DNA of 64,000 nucleotides from assembly GCF_019635515.1 (NCBI RefSeq), contig NZ_JAHBZI010000001.1, forward strand, positions 1,674,001 to 1,738,000, written 5' to 3'. The notes under the pieces were generated by a model. It was given only the letters and a program-made list of their open reading frames with translations. It was not told where the DNA came from and searched no databases. This DNA comes from Sphingomonas sp. (GTDB lineage: Bacteria > Pseudomonadota > Alphaproteobacteria > Sphingomonadales > Sphingomonadaceae). Below, piece after piece: positions 27,516 through 36,389 of this stretch. Numbering within the stretch: position 1 is the first letter of the stretch; each line of letters opens with the position of its first letter. The position numbers and the translations under genes were made by a program.

Positions 27516-28079
27516 ATGTTTCTCAGCCTCGCCCTCGCCCTGCAGACCGTGCCCGCGCAGGAGATCGACCGGACGCGGATCGACATCACCGAGTTCAGCG
27601 GGACCACCAGCTGTCATTTCAAGGCGGTGCCCGGGCTCACCCTGCGCACCGGCACCGGCTATTGGTCGGGCCGATGGGAGGTTCCGGCCGACGCCGCCAC
27701 TTCGGATCAGGCCAGCCTGTTCCTGCTCTATTCGGCGATCCTCGATGCCAATCGCGACAAGGTCTCGCGCCTCACCGCCGGGCAGGCCAGTATTCGCCGC
27801 GATCAGCTCGGCGGCAAGGCCGCAGGCAGCGCACGGCTCGTCCTCGACGATGGCGGCCCCGAACTCGCGCCGCTGCCGCTCGGCGAGAAGGACGGCGCCT
27901 ATACGATCAGCCTGCGCCCGGCCTTGCCGCGCTTCGACACATCCAGCCGGGCGCTGCTGACCCTGCTCGATGCCGCCGGAACGCCGATTATCACCTATAT
28001 CTGGAACGTCGCCCCGGTCCGCCGCATCCACCCGCTGCTCAATGCGGTGGAGTGGCGCTGCAAGGATCTGACGCTCTAG
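27516..28079 (+). CDS. Small secreted protein, tandem paralog 3, unknown family
   Basis: The 187-residue protein has a short signal peptide (MFLSLALALQTVPAQ) and mature start EIDRTRIDITEFSGTTSCHFKAVPGLTL, sharing the D-x-x-x-I/V-D, Cys and K-A-x-P-x-L pattern of paralogs 1 and 2. It ends NAVEWRCKDLTL with the same Trp-x-Cys. AAGAAGGGAAAAG lies upstream as ribosome site. A diverged three-copy array in one operon points to a periplasmic role, unidentified. Confidence 0.7.
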   Translation: MFLSLALALQTVPAQEIDRTRIDITEFSGTTSCHFKAVPGLTLRTGTGYWSGRWEVPADAATSDQASLFLLYSAILDANRDKVSRLTAGQASIRRDQLGGKAAGSARLVLDDGGPELAPLPLGEKDGAYTISLRPALPRFDTSSRALLTLLDAAGTPIITYIWNVAPVRRIHPLLNAVEWRCKDLTL

Positions 28080-28128
28080 CTGCCGCCCTGCCCCCGCTTG
28101 TCCATCGGCGGTGGAGAAACGGACGCGT

Positions 28129-28545
28129 TCACCGCACCGCCGGCGCCACGCTGACGATGCGGAGCAGCCGTTCATGTCCGTCGCGGTCCGGCCAGAGGAT
28201 CGCGCTCCCGGCCGCCATCCCGATCAGCCCGATCCCCACCGGCGTGAGGATCGAGACCTTGCCCGCATCGATATCGGCCTCGTGCGGATAGACCAGCTCG
28301 ACCGTCCGCCGCGTACCGCTGGCCTCATCGACAAACTCCACCCGGCTGTTCATCGTCACCACGCCGGCCGGCAGCGTCTCGGCGGGATGCACCTCCGCCC
28401 GGTCGAGTTCGGCGAGCAGCATCGCCGCGCGCTCGGGCTTCTTCGCCTGGATCGTCAGCGCCAGCGCATAGAGCGCGTCGCATTCCGCATCGACGAGATG
28501 GATCGCGGGGCGTTCTTCGCCCCGCACGTTCTTTGTGCTTTCCAC
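28129..28545 (-). CDS. rnk: Nucleoside diphosphate kinase regulator Rnk, GreA/GreB C-terminal fold
   Basis: The 138-residue protein starts at GTG 28545 and contains an N-terminal short helical hairpin (DAECDALYALALTIQAKKPERAAMLLAEL) and a C-terminal GreA/GreB-like FKBP domain with VVTMNSRVEFVDEASGTRR, VELVYPHEADIDAGKVSILTPVGIGLIG. This is the Rnk pattern; Rnk binds RNA polymerase near the secondary channel and influences nucleoside diphosphate kinase levels. No good ribosome site is visible before the GTG. Confidence 0.85.
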   Translation of the reverse strand: MESTKNVRGEERPAIHLVDAECDALYALALTIQAKKPERAAMLLAELDRAEVHPAETLPAGVVTMNSRVEFVDEASGTRRTVELVYPHEADIDAGKVSILTPVGIGLIGMAAGSAILWPDRDGHERLLRIVSVAPAVR

Positions 28546-28620
28546 GGGTGTTGCTTTCGAGAATTTCGGTTGTGACGGATGCGCCCCGGAACTCCGCGGC
28601 CTCGCCGTCAGGAGCCCGGG

Positions 28621-28721
28621 CTAGCCGCGTGCGGCGAGCTGGCCGGAATGCGCGCGAAAGCGCTGAAAGGCGGTGGGAAGCATCACCCTTCCTAGATGGT
28701 CTCGCGCCCCGCCCAAGTCAA
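28621..28721 (-). other. Possible promoter and 20-codon leader ORF upstream of rnk
   Basis: On the minus strand TTGACT (28716-28721), a 17-base spacer and CATCTA (28693-28698) resemble a sigma-70 promoter. Directly after it, GGAAGGGTG precedes an ATG (28681-28683) opening a short ORF that ends at 28621 (MLPTAFQRFRAHSGQLAARG), followed by a GC-rich AGCCCGGGCT palindrome. If the promoter is used the start of transcription would fall at or after the ribosome site, so the two claims do not fit perfectly. It could be a regulatory leader; low confidence. Confidence 0.22.
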
Positions 28722-28801
28722 ATCCGCCGTCACCCAATTCGGGACATCGCGAAACTTTCCTCTTGCGCACATTTACCCAATCAAGGTAAGCGCGCCGCAT
28801 C

Positions 28802-30403
28802 ATGACGACGCTAGCAGGCACGAAGATCCGCCGGTTCCGCGAGGAACGCTCCCTCTCCCGCGCCGCGTTCGGCGCGTGGTACGACACCCCCGGCTCGACC
28901 GTTCAGGGCTGGGAGGAGGATGGCAAGCGCGCCAGCGCCCAGGTCGTCAACCAGATCGCGGCCAACGGCATCGCCCATCATGCCGACTGGTATGTCAGCG
29001 CGCCCTCGCCCGCCGGCAGCGCCACCAGGTGGATGCCCGACAGCTGGAAGCTCCCCGAGTTCGAGGCCCGCCAGCTCCCCACCTATCCCGATCCGCAGGC
29101 CCTCGACGCCGCCACCGCCCAGCTCACCAGCTATCCGCCCCTCGTCTTCGCCGGCGAGGCGCGCGAGCTCACCTCCGAGCTCGCCCGCGTCAGCCGCGGC
29201 GAAGCCTTCCTCCTCCAGGGCGGCGACTGCGCCGAAAGCTTCGCCGAATTCCACCCCAACAACATCCGCGACACCTTCCGCGTGCTGCTGCAGATGGCGG
29301 TGGTCCTCACCTTCGCCTCGAAGCTGCCCACCGTGAAGGTCGGCCGCATGGCCGGCCAGTTCGCCAAGCCGCGCAGCGCCGATACCGAGACGATCGACGG
29401 CGTCGAGCTCCCCAGCTATCGCGGCGACAATGTCAACGACATCGCCTTCACCCCAGAAGCGCGCATCCCCGATCCCCAGCGCATGCTTCAGGGCTACAGC
29501 CAGTCCGCCGCCACGCTGAACCTGCTCCGCGCCTTCGCCGGCGGCGGCTATGCCAATCTCCACCAGGTCCATAAATGGACGCTCGACTTCATGGGCCGCA
29601 GCCCCTGGGCGGATAAATTCGCCAACGTCGCCGACCGCATCGGCGAGGCGCTCGACTTCATGGCCGCCTGCGGCATCGATGCCGACAGCGTTCCCCAGCT
29701 CAAGGCCACCCAGTTCTTCACCAGCCACGAAGCACTGCTGCTTCCCTATGAGCAGGCGATGACCCGCCAGGACAGCCTGACCGGCGACTGGTACGACACC
29801 AGCGCGCATATGCTGTGGATCGGCGACCGCACCCGCTTCGACGGCTCGGCGCATGTCGAGTTCCTGCGCGGCATCGGCAATCCGATCGGCCTGAAATGCG
29901 GCCCCACGCTCGAGCCCGACGCGCTGCTGCGCCTGCTCGACACGCTGAACCCCGCGCGCACCGCCGGCCGCATCACCCTCATCACCCGCTATGGGCATGA
30001 CAAGATCGAAGCCGGCCTCCCCGCCCTGGTCCGCGCCGTCAAGCGCGAGGGCCATCCGGTGGTGTGGAGCTGCGATCCGATGCACGGCAACGTCGTCAAG
30101 GCCGCCAACGGCTACAAGACCCGCCCCTTCGAACGCATCCTCGCCGAAGTCCGCGGCTTCTTCGCCGTCCACCGCGCCGAGGGAACGTACGCGGGCGGCA
30201 TCCACGCCGAAATGACCGGCCAGAACGTCACCGAATGCACCGGCGGCGCCGTGGACGTGACCGAGCTCGACCTCGCCGACCGCTACCACACCCACTGCGA
30301 CCCGCGGCTGAACGCGGGGCAGTCGCTGGAGCTGGCGTTTTTGCTGGCGGAGATGGTGAATGAGGAGGCGAAGGCGGCAGCCGTTAGCAAAGCTAACGGC
30401 TGA
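28802..30403 (+). CDS. Class II DAHP synthase with N-terminal XRE-type HTH domain
   Basis: The 533-residue protein has two parts. Residues about 8-65 ([45 protein letters not shown]) read as a Cro/C1-type helix-turn-helix. From about residue 78 ([19 protein letters not shown]) it is a full class II 3-deoxy-7-phosphoheptulonate synthase, with metal-binding Cys143 in [64 protein letters not shown] and the closing [14 protein letters not shown]. It condenses phosphoenolpyruvate with erythrose 4-phosphate, opening the shikimate pathway. Usual class II length is about 450-470 residues. ATG 29033 could give a synthase-only form. Confidence 0.9.
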   Translation: MTTLAGTKIRRFREERSLSRAAFGAWYDTPGSTVQGWEEDGKRASAQVVNQIAANGIAHHADWYVSAPSPAGSATRWMPDSWKLPEFEARQLPTYPDPQALDAATAQLTSYPPLVFAGEARELTSELARVSRGEAFLLQGGDCAESFAEFHPNNIRDTFRVLLQMAVVLTFASKLPTVKVGRMAGQFAKPRSADTETIDGVELPSYRGDNVNDIAFTPEARIPDPQRMLQGYSQSAATLNLLRAFAGGGYANLHQVHKWTLDFMGRSPWADKFANVADRIGEALDFMAACGIDADSVPQLKATQFFTSHEALLLPYEQAMTRQDSLTGDWYDTSAHMLWIGDRTRFDGSAHVEFLRGIGNPIGLKCGPTLEPDALLRLLDTLNPARTAGRITLITRYGHDKIEAGLPALVRAVKREGHPVVWSCDPMHGNVVKAANGYKTRPFERILAEVRGFFAVHRAEGTYAGGIHAEMTGQNVTECTGGAVDVTELDLADRYHTHCDPRLNAGQSLELAFLLAEMVNEEAKAAAVSKANG

Positions 30404-30485
30404 CTCGCCGCACGCGCGACCGGCGGGGCGGCGGCGAATGCCGTCGAACCCGTCCGATGTCAGCGCGGGCTTTCCGCGTGCTGTT

Positions 30486-30950
30486 CTATGATCCGCAACT
30501 CTTGTAGCTCGTCTCACTTTCGACCTGATCGCCGCCGCCGATAATCGATACGCCATTGGTGTCTTCGCGAACCGAGCAGAAGCCATCGACACTGCAGGCG
30601 CGATCAAACTCCTTCCGCGCTTCTGCGGTGTATCCAATCAGGTTGAAAGTTAGCGGGTAAAAGGACTGATCGCCCACCACGATGCTGACATGCGTGGCGC
30701 GCGCGGACGGCCGAAGTCTGTTATCGCGAAGCTGCGGCCAGATCGCGTTCGATCGATCCTCGGCACCGAGATCAAATCTGGAAATGCCCTCGCCCCGATA
30801 TCCGTTCCAGTTGATGGTCACTTCGAGCCGACGCTCCTGCGTCCCGGGATTATACCATTCCTGGCACACGGAAAGCGATGGTTCGGCCACGGTCTGAGCC
30901 GAAAGCATTCCGCTTAGGTCGATAAGACCCAACAGTGCGAAGCCAATCAT
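30486..30950 (-). CDS. Small exported protein, unknown function (AT-richer island)
   Basis: From ATG 30950, with GGAG 8 bases upstream, the 154-residue protein begins with a signal-like MIGFALLGLIDLSGMLSAQ. The mature part is Cys-containing (SVCQEWY, ACSVDGFCSVR, YKSCGS) and probably beta-rich. No family recognised. Its start overlaps the stop of the upstream gene as ATGA. It is the last gene of a four-gene minus-strand cluster with clearly lower GC than its surroundings. Confidence 0.55.
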   Translation of the reverse strand: MIGFALLGLIDLSGMLSAQTVAEPSLSVCQEWYNPGTQERRLEVTINWNGYRGEGISRFDLGAEDRSNAIWPQLRDNRLRPSARATHVSIVVGDQSFYPLTFNLIGYTAEARKEFDRACSVDGFCSVREDTNGVSIIGGGDQVESETSYKSCGS

Positions 30951-31699
30951 GAGAGGACACTCCTTTCCGGTTTGAGACAGAATTGCCACGATCGGCCACC
31001 TGCATTGCCGCTGGACACGATAAGGCGCGCGGTCACGATGAAGCTCCCATAGAGTTCGCGAGCATTGCAGTTTTGAATTGTCGGCAGGCAGGGCAAGTTA
31101 CGTTGCATCAACCACGCGGACCGGCTTGAAAAAGTCAACCGATCGCCGACCGCCGGGACGACGTTACTGCCGACGGTAGTGATGTCAGGTGCACCGCCCG
31201 AAAAAGTGAAGCGGTCGTGATTCTTGGACTCGCCCCCCGCAAGCCATCCCCCCAGCGGATCGGAGCAATTGGCCACCTCAGGCTGGAAGATTACCATCGC
31301 TACCGGAATGCGCTCGGCGATCTCGACAGACCGGCTTGGCGGCTCGGGTATCGGCGGCGCTGTCGGACGTCTCGCACTTGGCAATGGGGCCAGCCGATTG
31401 ACGACGATGCTGCGACGTCGACCGGTAGGTTGGGAGGCTCGCGGCGCCTTCGCCAGCTTGCCTGTCAGGAAAAGCGCCTCTTCTCGCTTTGGATCATGCG
31501 TGCGAGAAGATACTGGCACCGCGATCTTCAGACAATCTCTTACGTACGCGACGCTCGAATTAGCAACGAGCGTATTCAAAAGCTTGGTTTGGTTTGCCTT
31601 ATTCGAACCTGCCTCACGATACGCATATTGCATGTCGTTGCACCGCTGTCCGGATATGACCAACAGGGCTTCGATGAGGGATATTGCATAAAAAACCAT
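30947..31699 (-). CDS. Exported or membrane-anchored protein, unknown function
   Basis: The 250-residue protein starts MVFYAISLIEALLVISGQ, a hydrophobic N-terminus that may be a signal peptide or anchor, with AAGGG 5 bases upstream. A basic Pro-rich middle (PSARRPTAPPIPEPPSRSVEI) links to a C-terminal part with several Cys (VANCSDPLGG, LPCLPTIQNCNARELYG, WQFCLKPE). I find no recognisable domain. It is translationally coupled to the next gene and 8 bases from the previous one. Confidence 0.5.
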   Translation of the reverse strand: MVFYAISLIEALLVISGQRCNDMQYAYREAGSNKANQTKLLNTLVANSSVAYVRDCLKIAVPVSSRTHDPKREEALFLTGKLAKAPRASQPTGRRRSIVVNRLAPLPSARRPTAPPIPEPPSRSVEIAERIPVAMVIFQPEVANCSDPLGGWLAGGESKNHDRFTFSGGAPDITTVGSNVVPAVGDRLTFSSRSAWLMQRNLPCLPTIQNCNARELYGSFIVTARLIVSSGNAGGRSWQFCLKPERSVLS

Positions 31700-31707
31700 A
31701 TCAGCCC

Positions 31708-32238
31708 TTACTGGCAGCGTATTAGCGTTTCATATTCATTTTGAGCAACGCTATGCATTTCCATAGACCTTCCGTCTTTGCTGACGGAAAATGTAACATC
31801 GCTATCTGGCGCTCTCGCAAAAACGGTGCCGCCTATAGTGTCGCCGATAACATATAGTATTTGGCTCCGAGCCTGACCTTTGCCCATATGCGTAACGGTT
31901 AGAATACGGCGATGCAGATCAATTTGGTAACGACGGTATATATCCTTATTACATCCGAAATCAGCGCCACCCCAGTTACCGTCAAGTAAAACCTTGGCCT
32001 CACGACTGTCCGTGATACCAAAATGTCGCTCCAGCGCGCCCCAGGCATAGGCCGTACCTACAACTCCCACGCTCAGCATCACCGCGATCAACGACATCCA
32101 TAGCGATCGGCTTTTCCATTCTGTGCAGCGCCACACGCTCTTCACACACCATGGCAGCAACCACATCAGCCCCATTAGAAACACTATCGTCACCGCGATC
32201 GGCAACGGTATCTGCACCAATATTTCTAGCGGTGGCAT
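31708..32238 (-). CDS. Two-helix membrane protein, unknown function
   Basis: The 176-residue protein has two N-terminal membrane helices (IAVTIVFLMGLMWLLPWCV and LWMSLIAVMLSVGVVGTAYAWG) and a C-terminal soluble domain, likely periplasmic or cytoplasmic depending on topology, rich in beta (YQIDLHRRILTVTHMGKG, DVTFSVSKDGRSMEM). No family recognised. It starts 9 bases after the beta-barrel-like gene, so it is in the same transcript. Confidence 0.5.
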   Translation of the reverse strand: MPPLEILVQIPLPIAVTIVFLMGLMWLLPWCVKSVWRCTEWKSRSLWMSLIAVMLSVGVVGTAYAWGALERHFGITDSREAKVLLDGNWGGADFGCNKDIYRRYQIDLHRRILTVTHMGKGQARSQILYVIGDTIGGTVFARAPDSDVTFSVSKDGRSMEMHSVAQNEYETLIRCQ

Positions 32239-32247
32239 TCTGCGCGC

Positions 32248-33102
32248 CTAGGGCCGAACAGAAACCGAGAACAAAAGTCCCCGATATCCACGATTGCCAA
32301 ACTTCGCATCCACGGCAAAATTGACGTGATAATTATTGTAGGATCGACTCATTGCCCGGGCGGCAATGCCGATCCCGAAGACGGAGTTTATCCGCTTTCC
32401 ATCATTTCGCTGATACGTCGCGCCAATCTTCGAGCGCCAATTCCGCCCAACCGCCTGGTCAATCCCTACATATACTTGTCCGCTCAGCTCGTTGCTGGAC
32501 GTCGCGCCCGCCAATCGCGAATAGCGGTCGGGATCGCGATTGGCATATTGCACGCGTAGCGACCAATCTAATTGCGTGAGATTGACCGTGGTCCTCGGCC
32601 TTGTGGATGTCTTTGCCCATGTTTCGGTCCGCAGTCCGATGGAGTCGGCTGCAACGAACGCCCCCGCTACCACCGTCTGGCGGATACCGAGATTGGAACG
32701 CTCTCGCGCCAGATAGATCGACGGGATGATCGTGAAACTATCTTTTTCGGAAGGGCGAAACTCAACTCCAAAGCCGCCGCTGACTGAATTTGCTTGGTAC
32801 ACCGGCTCGGTGATCTTGGCATATCCACCATGCAAGAAAACCCGCGCCGTTTTGGTGAGGCAGGCGTTGAATATGTAATTTGCGCCCCAGGAATCCTGCT
32901 CAAGCGTCGAAAAATCATTGCGCCCCAGAAACGCGACAACCTCATGCACCGTCTTTGTTTCGGGCAAGCATTTGAGAGCTGTCACGGTCGATGTTTCAGC
33001 CGCGACTATGGTCTCGCCATTAGCGACCAATGCTTGCGAATTTTGTGCAAATGCGTTTTGCGAAAAACCCAGCAGAATAATTGCGGCGCCAAACAGTTTC
33101 AT
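32248..33102 (-). CDS. Putative outer-membrane beta-barrel-like protein
   Basis: The 284-residue protein has a signal peptide (MKLFGAAIILLGFSQNAFAQ) and alternating strands through the mature part (ARVFLHGGYAKI, GGFGVEFRPSEKD, SFTIIPSIYL, WSLRVQYANRD, GQVYVGIDQAVG, SKIGATYQRND) ending in FSVSVRP. This pattern is that of a small outer-membrane barrel, perhaps adhesin- or porin-like, but no named family is recognised. It is the promoter-proximal gene of the four-gene island cluster. GGGGGAG lies before the ATG. Confidence 0.55.
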   Translation of the reverse strand: MKLFGAAIILLGFSQNAFAQNSQALVANGETIVAAETSTVTALKCLPETKTVHEVVAFLGRNDFSTLEQDSWGANYIFNACLTKTARVFLHGGYAKITEPVYQANSVSGGFGVEFRPSEKDSFTIIPSIYLARERSNLGIRQTVVAGAFVAADSIGLRTETWAKTSTRPRTTVNLTQLDWSLRVQYANRDPDRYSRLAGATSSNELSGQVYVGIDQAVGRNWRSKIGATYQRNDGKRINSVFGIGIAARAMSRSYNNYHVNFAVDAKFGNRGYRGLLFSVSVRP

Positions 33103-33129
33103 ATGGCTCCCCCCGGGCCAGTTTCATGA

Positions 33130-33158
33130 AAATTTGCGCCAGCGTCGTCTGCAGTCAA
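33130..33158 (-). promoter_or_regulatory. Putative sigma-70 promoter of the four-gene island cluster
   Basis: On the minus strand TTGACT (33153-33158), a 17-base spacer and AAATTT (33130-33135) lie about 28 bases before the start of the beta-barrel-like gene, in an AT-rich stretch of the intergenic region. The boxes fit sigma-70 spacing; the -10 is not a close match. Confidence 0.4.
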
Positions 33159-33323
33159 CTGTTTTTGCGTCGATAATGGCGGCTATTTAGCCGATGCGCT
33201 GAAATGTTAAACACAATTGATAAGTGTATCATTAAATTGAATTCTACAACGTAGTCACAAGATCGCACGACTTATCTGACCGGCTATTCCGCGTGTGCGA
33301 GTTATAGCGATGGCTTGCTTCCC

Positions 33324-33668
33324 CTGTCCTACACACCCCACTCCATGCCATGTTCCCCATCCGTTCACAACACACGGACTCCGGAACATGGCCATCGACA
33401 CCGACCTCCTCCTCCTCCGCTTCACCCCCCACATCCCCCGCCGCGTCCAGGCGAGCGGCTGGACCCCAGACCCCAGATCGCCGTCATCGCCGAGCTCGCC
33501 CGCACCGGCGTCGTCAGCCATGCCGCGCCCTCGGTCGGGATGACGCCGCGTGCGGCCTATACGCTGCGCGCCACCGTCCGCCGCCGCACTTCCAACCGGG
33601 CCGATGCGCCGATGACGCCCGCGTAAAAATACCGCTGTCCTACAAACCCCAGCCTATGCCATGTTCCC
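33324..33668 (+). repeat. Direct repeat of a 35-base upstream box
   Basis: Copies at 33324-33358 and 33635-33668 share CTGTCCTACA, then ACCCC, then ATGCCATGTTCCC, and differ at only a few positions. Each lies just upstream of a copy of the same small HTH gene, the first broken and the second intact. The repeat period of about 310 bases equals the gene-plus-leader length, so the whole unit was tandemly duplicated. Confidence 0.75.
33388..33626 (+). pseudogene. Frameshifted and shortened paralog of the downstream HTH gene
   Basis: From ATG 33388 the first frame reads MAIDTDLLLLRFTPHIPRRV, then QASGWTPD; near 33470 homology moves into another frame, IAVIAELARTGVVSHAAPSVGMTPRAAYTLRATV, which ends at 33626. 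Both halves parallel the downstream protein (ATGWTSDKQICFIESL, RRTGVIARAARSVGMS, VSAAYQLRKRAG). The long helical C-terminal part of the intact copy is missing. This is a decayed tandem duplicate. Confidence 0.7.
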
Positions 33669-33671
33669 GTT

Positions 33672-34193
33672 ATGATCCACATAGCCATCCCTACTCCCGC
33701 GCCAGAAGACGACCCCGAAGACCCCCTCCTCTTCGCCCCCGTCCCCACGCCCTCCCGCGCCACCGGCTGGACCTCCGACAAGCAGATCTGCTTCATCGAA
33801 TCCCTCCGCCGCACCGGCGTGATCGCCAGGGCGGCGCGGTCAGTGGGGATGAGCGTCAGCGCCGCCTATCAGCTCCGCAAGCGCGCCGGGCCCGATAGCG
33901 GTTTCGCCCGGGCATGGGATGCGGCGCTCGACGAAGCGCAGATGATGGCGATCGACGCGATCCGGGAGCAGGGCTTCGGCCCGCGCCGCGAGGCGGTCTG
34001 GTTTCGCGGGCGGCAGGTCGGCTGGCGGACGCGCTCCAACGATCGCCTGTTGTTCGCGGCGCTGCGCGGCATGGACGGCATGCACGCCCGCTTTACGCGG
34101 GCCGGGCATAGCCTTGCCGACTTCGCCTGCGAAGACGATGCCCCGCGCAACGATATTGCGCCATCGCGCAACAACGGAACCGAACCACCGTGA
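33672..34193 (+). CDS. Small helix-turn-helix protein, terminase-small-subunit-like N-terminus
   Basis: The 173-residue protein has an acidic Pro-rich leader, then a helix-turn-helix unit: WTSDKQICFIESLRRTGV, IARAARSVGMSVSAAYQLRKR, followed by FARAWDAALDEAQMMAIDAI. Proteins of this kind are frequent in sphingomonads and recall the N-terminal part of phage terminase small subunits, but no phage genes accompany it. Role is unknown; DNA binding is inferred. A broken tandem copy precedes it and both share an upstream box. Confidence 0.65.
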   Translation: MIHIAIPTPAPEDDPEDPLLFAPVPTPSRATGWTSDKQICFIESLRRTGVIARAARSVGMSVSAAYQLRKRAGPDSGFARAWDAALDEAQMMAIDAIREQGFGPRREAVWFRGRQVGWRTRSNDRLLFAALRGMDGMHARFTRAGHSLADFACEDDAPRNDIAPSRNNGTEPP

Positions 34194-34239
34194 AAAGCGT
34201 GAAGTTGGCGCAGGGCCGCCGCCCCGCTAAAGCGCCGCG

Positions 34240-35862
34240 ATGCTCCGCGTTACCGAACTCAGCCTGCCGCTCCACCACCCGGACGAGGCGATCCCCGCCG
34301 CGCTCTGCAAGCGCCTCCGGATCACGCCGCGTGAGCTGATCAAGCATGTCGTCGCCAGGCGGGCGGCGGATGCGCGGGACAAGGCCAATATCCGCCTCGT
34401 CTATTCGATCGATCTGAATGTGAAGAATGAGGACGCGGTCCTCGCCCGGTTCAGGAACGATCGCAACGTTGGGAGGACGCCGAACACCCATTACAAGATC
34501 GTGCCGCAGAGCCTGCCAAGCGGCGCCAAGCGGCCGGTGGTGATCGGGGCCGGCCCGTGCGGGCTGCTCGCCGGGCTGATCCTGGCGCAGATGGGGCTGC
34601 GGCCGATCATCCTCGATCGCGGCAAGATGGTCCGCGAGCGGACGCAGGATACCTGGGGGCTGTGGCGCCGCAGCGTCCTAAACCCGGAGAGCAACGTCCA
34701 GTTCGGCGAGGGCGGCGCAGGCACCTTCTCCGATGGCAAGCTCTACAGCCGGATCAAGGACCCGCGGAACCTCGACCGCAAGGTGCTGACCGAGTTCGTC
34801 AAGGCGGGCGCGCCGCCGGAGATATTGACCGAGGCGCATCCGCATATCGGCACCTTCCGGCTGGTGACGATGGTGATGAGTCTGCGCGAGCAGATCGAGG
34901 GGCTGGGCGGCGAGTATCGCTTCCAGCACCGCGTGACCGGGCTGGATATAGAGAGTGGAACGGTCCGCGGCCTGCACATCCATGACGGCTCCTATATCGA
35001 GGCCGATCATGTCGTCATGGCGATCGGCCACAGCGCCCGCGATACGTTCGCGATGCTGGTCGAGGCGGGGGTGTTCGCCGAGCCCAAGCCCTTCTCGATC
35101 GGGGTGCGGATCGAGCATCCGCAGTCGTGGATCGACAAGGCGCGGTTCGGGGCGGATGCGGGCAACCCGATCCTGGGTGCGGCCGAGTATCACATCTCGC
35201 ACCACTGCGCGAACGGGCGCACGGTCTACAGCTTCTGCATGTGCCCCGGTGGCACGGTGGTGGCGGCGACATCGGAGGAAGGCCGCGTCGCCACCAACGG
35301 CATGAGCCAATATTCGCGGGCCGAGCGCAACGCCAATTCGGGTTTCGTGGTGGCGATCGACCCGACACGCGACTATCCCGGCGGTCCGCTGGCGGGCATC
35401 GCCTTCCAGCGTCACTGGGAGGAACTGGCGTACAAGGCAGGTGGCTCCAACTATCGCGCCCCGGCACAGACGGTCGGCGACTTCTTGGCGGGCCGCCCGT
35501 CGGAGAAGCTGGGCTCGGTGATCCCCTCCTACCGCCCAGGCGTCACCCCCACCGATCTGTCGCAATGCCTCCCCGCCTTCGCGATAGAGTCGATGCGGGA
35601 GGCGATCCCCGCGTTCGGCAAGCAGATCCCGGGCTACGACCACCCGGACGTTGTGATGACCGGCGTCGAGACCCGCACCTCCTCCCCCGTCCGCTTCACG
35701 CGCGGCGCCGATTTCCAGAGCCTCAATGTGAAGGGCCTGTTCCCCGCCGGCGAAGGCGCCGGTTATGCGGGGGGCATCCTCTCGGCGGCGGTCGATGGCA
35801 TCAAGGTGGCGGAGGCGGTGGCGGCGAGCATGGGCGTGGAAGTCGCGGCATGTCCCGCCTGA
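34240..35862 (+). CDS. FAD-dependent NAD(P)-linked oxidoreductase (COG2509-type)
   Basis: The 540-residue protein has a short N-terminal domain ([20 protein letters not shown]) like that of this uncharacterised FAD family, then the dinucleotide-binding motif [53 protein letters not shown], and the late [20 protein letters not shown] that closes the FAD site. The family is conserved in bacteria without a fixed substrate; flavoprotein reductase function is inferred. The next gene starts 13 bases before its stop. Confidence 0.88.
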   Translation: MLRVTELSLPLHHPDEAIPAALCKRLRITPRELIKHVVARRAADARDKANIRLVYSIDLNVKNEDAVLARFRNDRNVGRTPNTHYKIVPQSLPSGAKRPVVIGAGPCGLLAGLILAQMGLRPIILDRGKMVRERTQDTWGLWRRSVLNPESNVQFGEGGAGTFSDGKLYSRIKDPRNLDRKVLTEFVKAGAPPEILTEAHPHIGTFRLVTMVMSLREQIEGLGGEYRFQHRVTGLDIESGTVRGLHIHDGSYIEADHVVMAIGHSARDTFAMLVEAGVFAEPKPFSIGVRIEHPQSWIDKARFGADAGNPILGAAEYHISHHCANGRTVYSFCMCPGGTVVAATSEEGRVATNGMSQYSRAERNANSGFVVAIDPTRDYPGGPLAGIAFQRHWEELAYKAGGSNYRAPAQTVGDFLAGRPSEKLGSVIPSYRPGVTPTDLSQCLPAFAIESMREAIPAFGKQIPGYDHPDVVMTGVETRTSSPVRFTRGADFQSLNVKGLFPAGEGAGYAGGILSAAVDGIKVAEAVAASMGVEVAACPA

Positions 35863-36389
35863 TCCTGCTCAACAAGCCCTATGACGTGCTCTGCCAGTTC
35901 ACCGACGAGCTGGGCCGTCCCAACCTGTCGCACTTTGTCGATGTCCGGGACGTCTACCCCGCCGGCCGCCTCGACCGCGACAGCGAAGGGCTGCTGCTGC
36001 TCACCGACGACGGCCGCCTCCAGGCGCGGATCGCCGATCCCAGGTACAAGCTGCCCAAGTCCTATCTCGTCCAGGTCGAGGGCGATGCGGTGGAAGCGCA
36101 GCTCGATCAGCTCCGACAGGGCGTACGGCTCAAGGACGGTATGACTCTCCCCGCCGAGGCCGAGCGCATTGACGATCCGGAGCTCTGGCCGCGCGACCCG
36201 CCGATCCGGGTTCGCAAGTACATCCCTGATTGCTGGATCAGGCTCACCATTCGCGAGGGCCGCAACCGTCAGGTGCGGCGGATGACCGCGGCGGTGGGCC
36301 TGCCCACCCTCCGGCTGGTCCGCTGGCGCATCGGTGAGTGGACGCTGGATGGACTGACGCCGGGCAAGTGGCGCGCGGTTCAGGGATAG
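35850..36389 (+). CDS. rluE: 23S rRNA pseudouridine synthase RluE-type
   Basis: The 179-residue protein starts [20 protein letters not shown] and has the catalytic Asp segment [20 protein letters not shown] and the C-terminal [22 protein letters not shown]. There is no N-terminal S4 domain, and length and pattern match RluE, which isomerises U2457 of 23S rRNA in E. coli. ATG 35850 overlaps the end of the upstream FAD gene by 13 bases. Its 3' end overlaps the convergent DUF488 gene by 10 bases. Confidence 0.88.
   Translation: MSRLILLNKPYDVLCQFTDELGRPNLSHFVDVRDVYPAGRLDRDSEGLLLLTDDGRLQARIADPRYKLPKSYLVQVEGDAVEAQLDQLRQGVRLKDGMTLPAEAERIDDPELWPRDPPIRVRKYIPDCWIRLTIREGRNRQVRRMTAAVGLPTLRLVRWRIGEWTLDGLTPGKWRAVQG

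Noticed and set aside
28811..30637. A 608-codon minus-strand frame opposite the DAHP synthase
   Set aside because: Shadow of a well-conserved coding sequence; Gly/Arg/Ala composition with no motif.
33672..34193. Terminase small subunit of a prophage
   Set aside because: Only the helix-turn-helix part is similar; no large terminase, portal or capsid genes accompany it.
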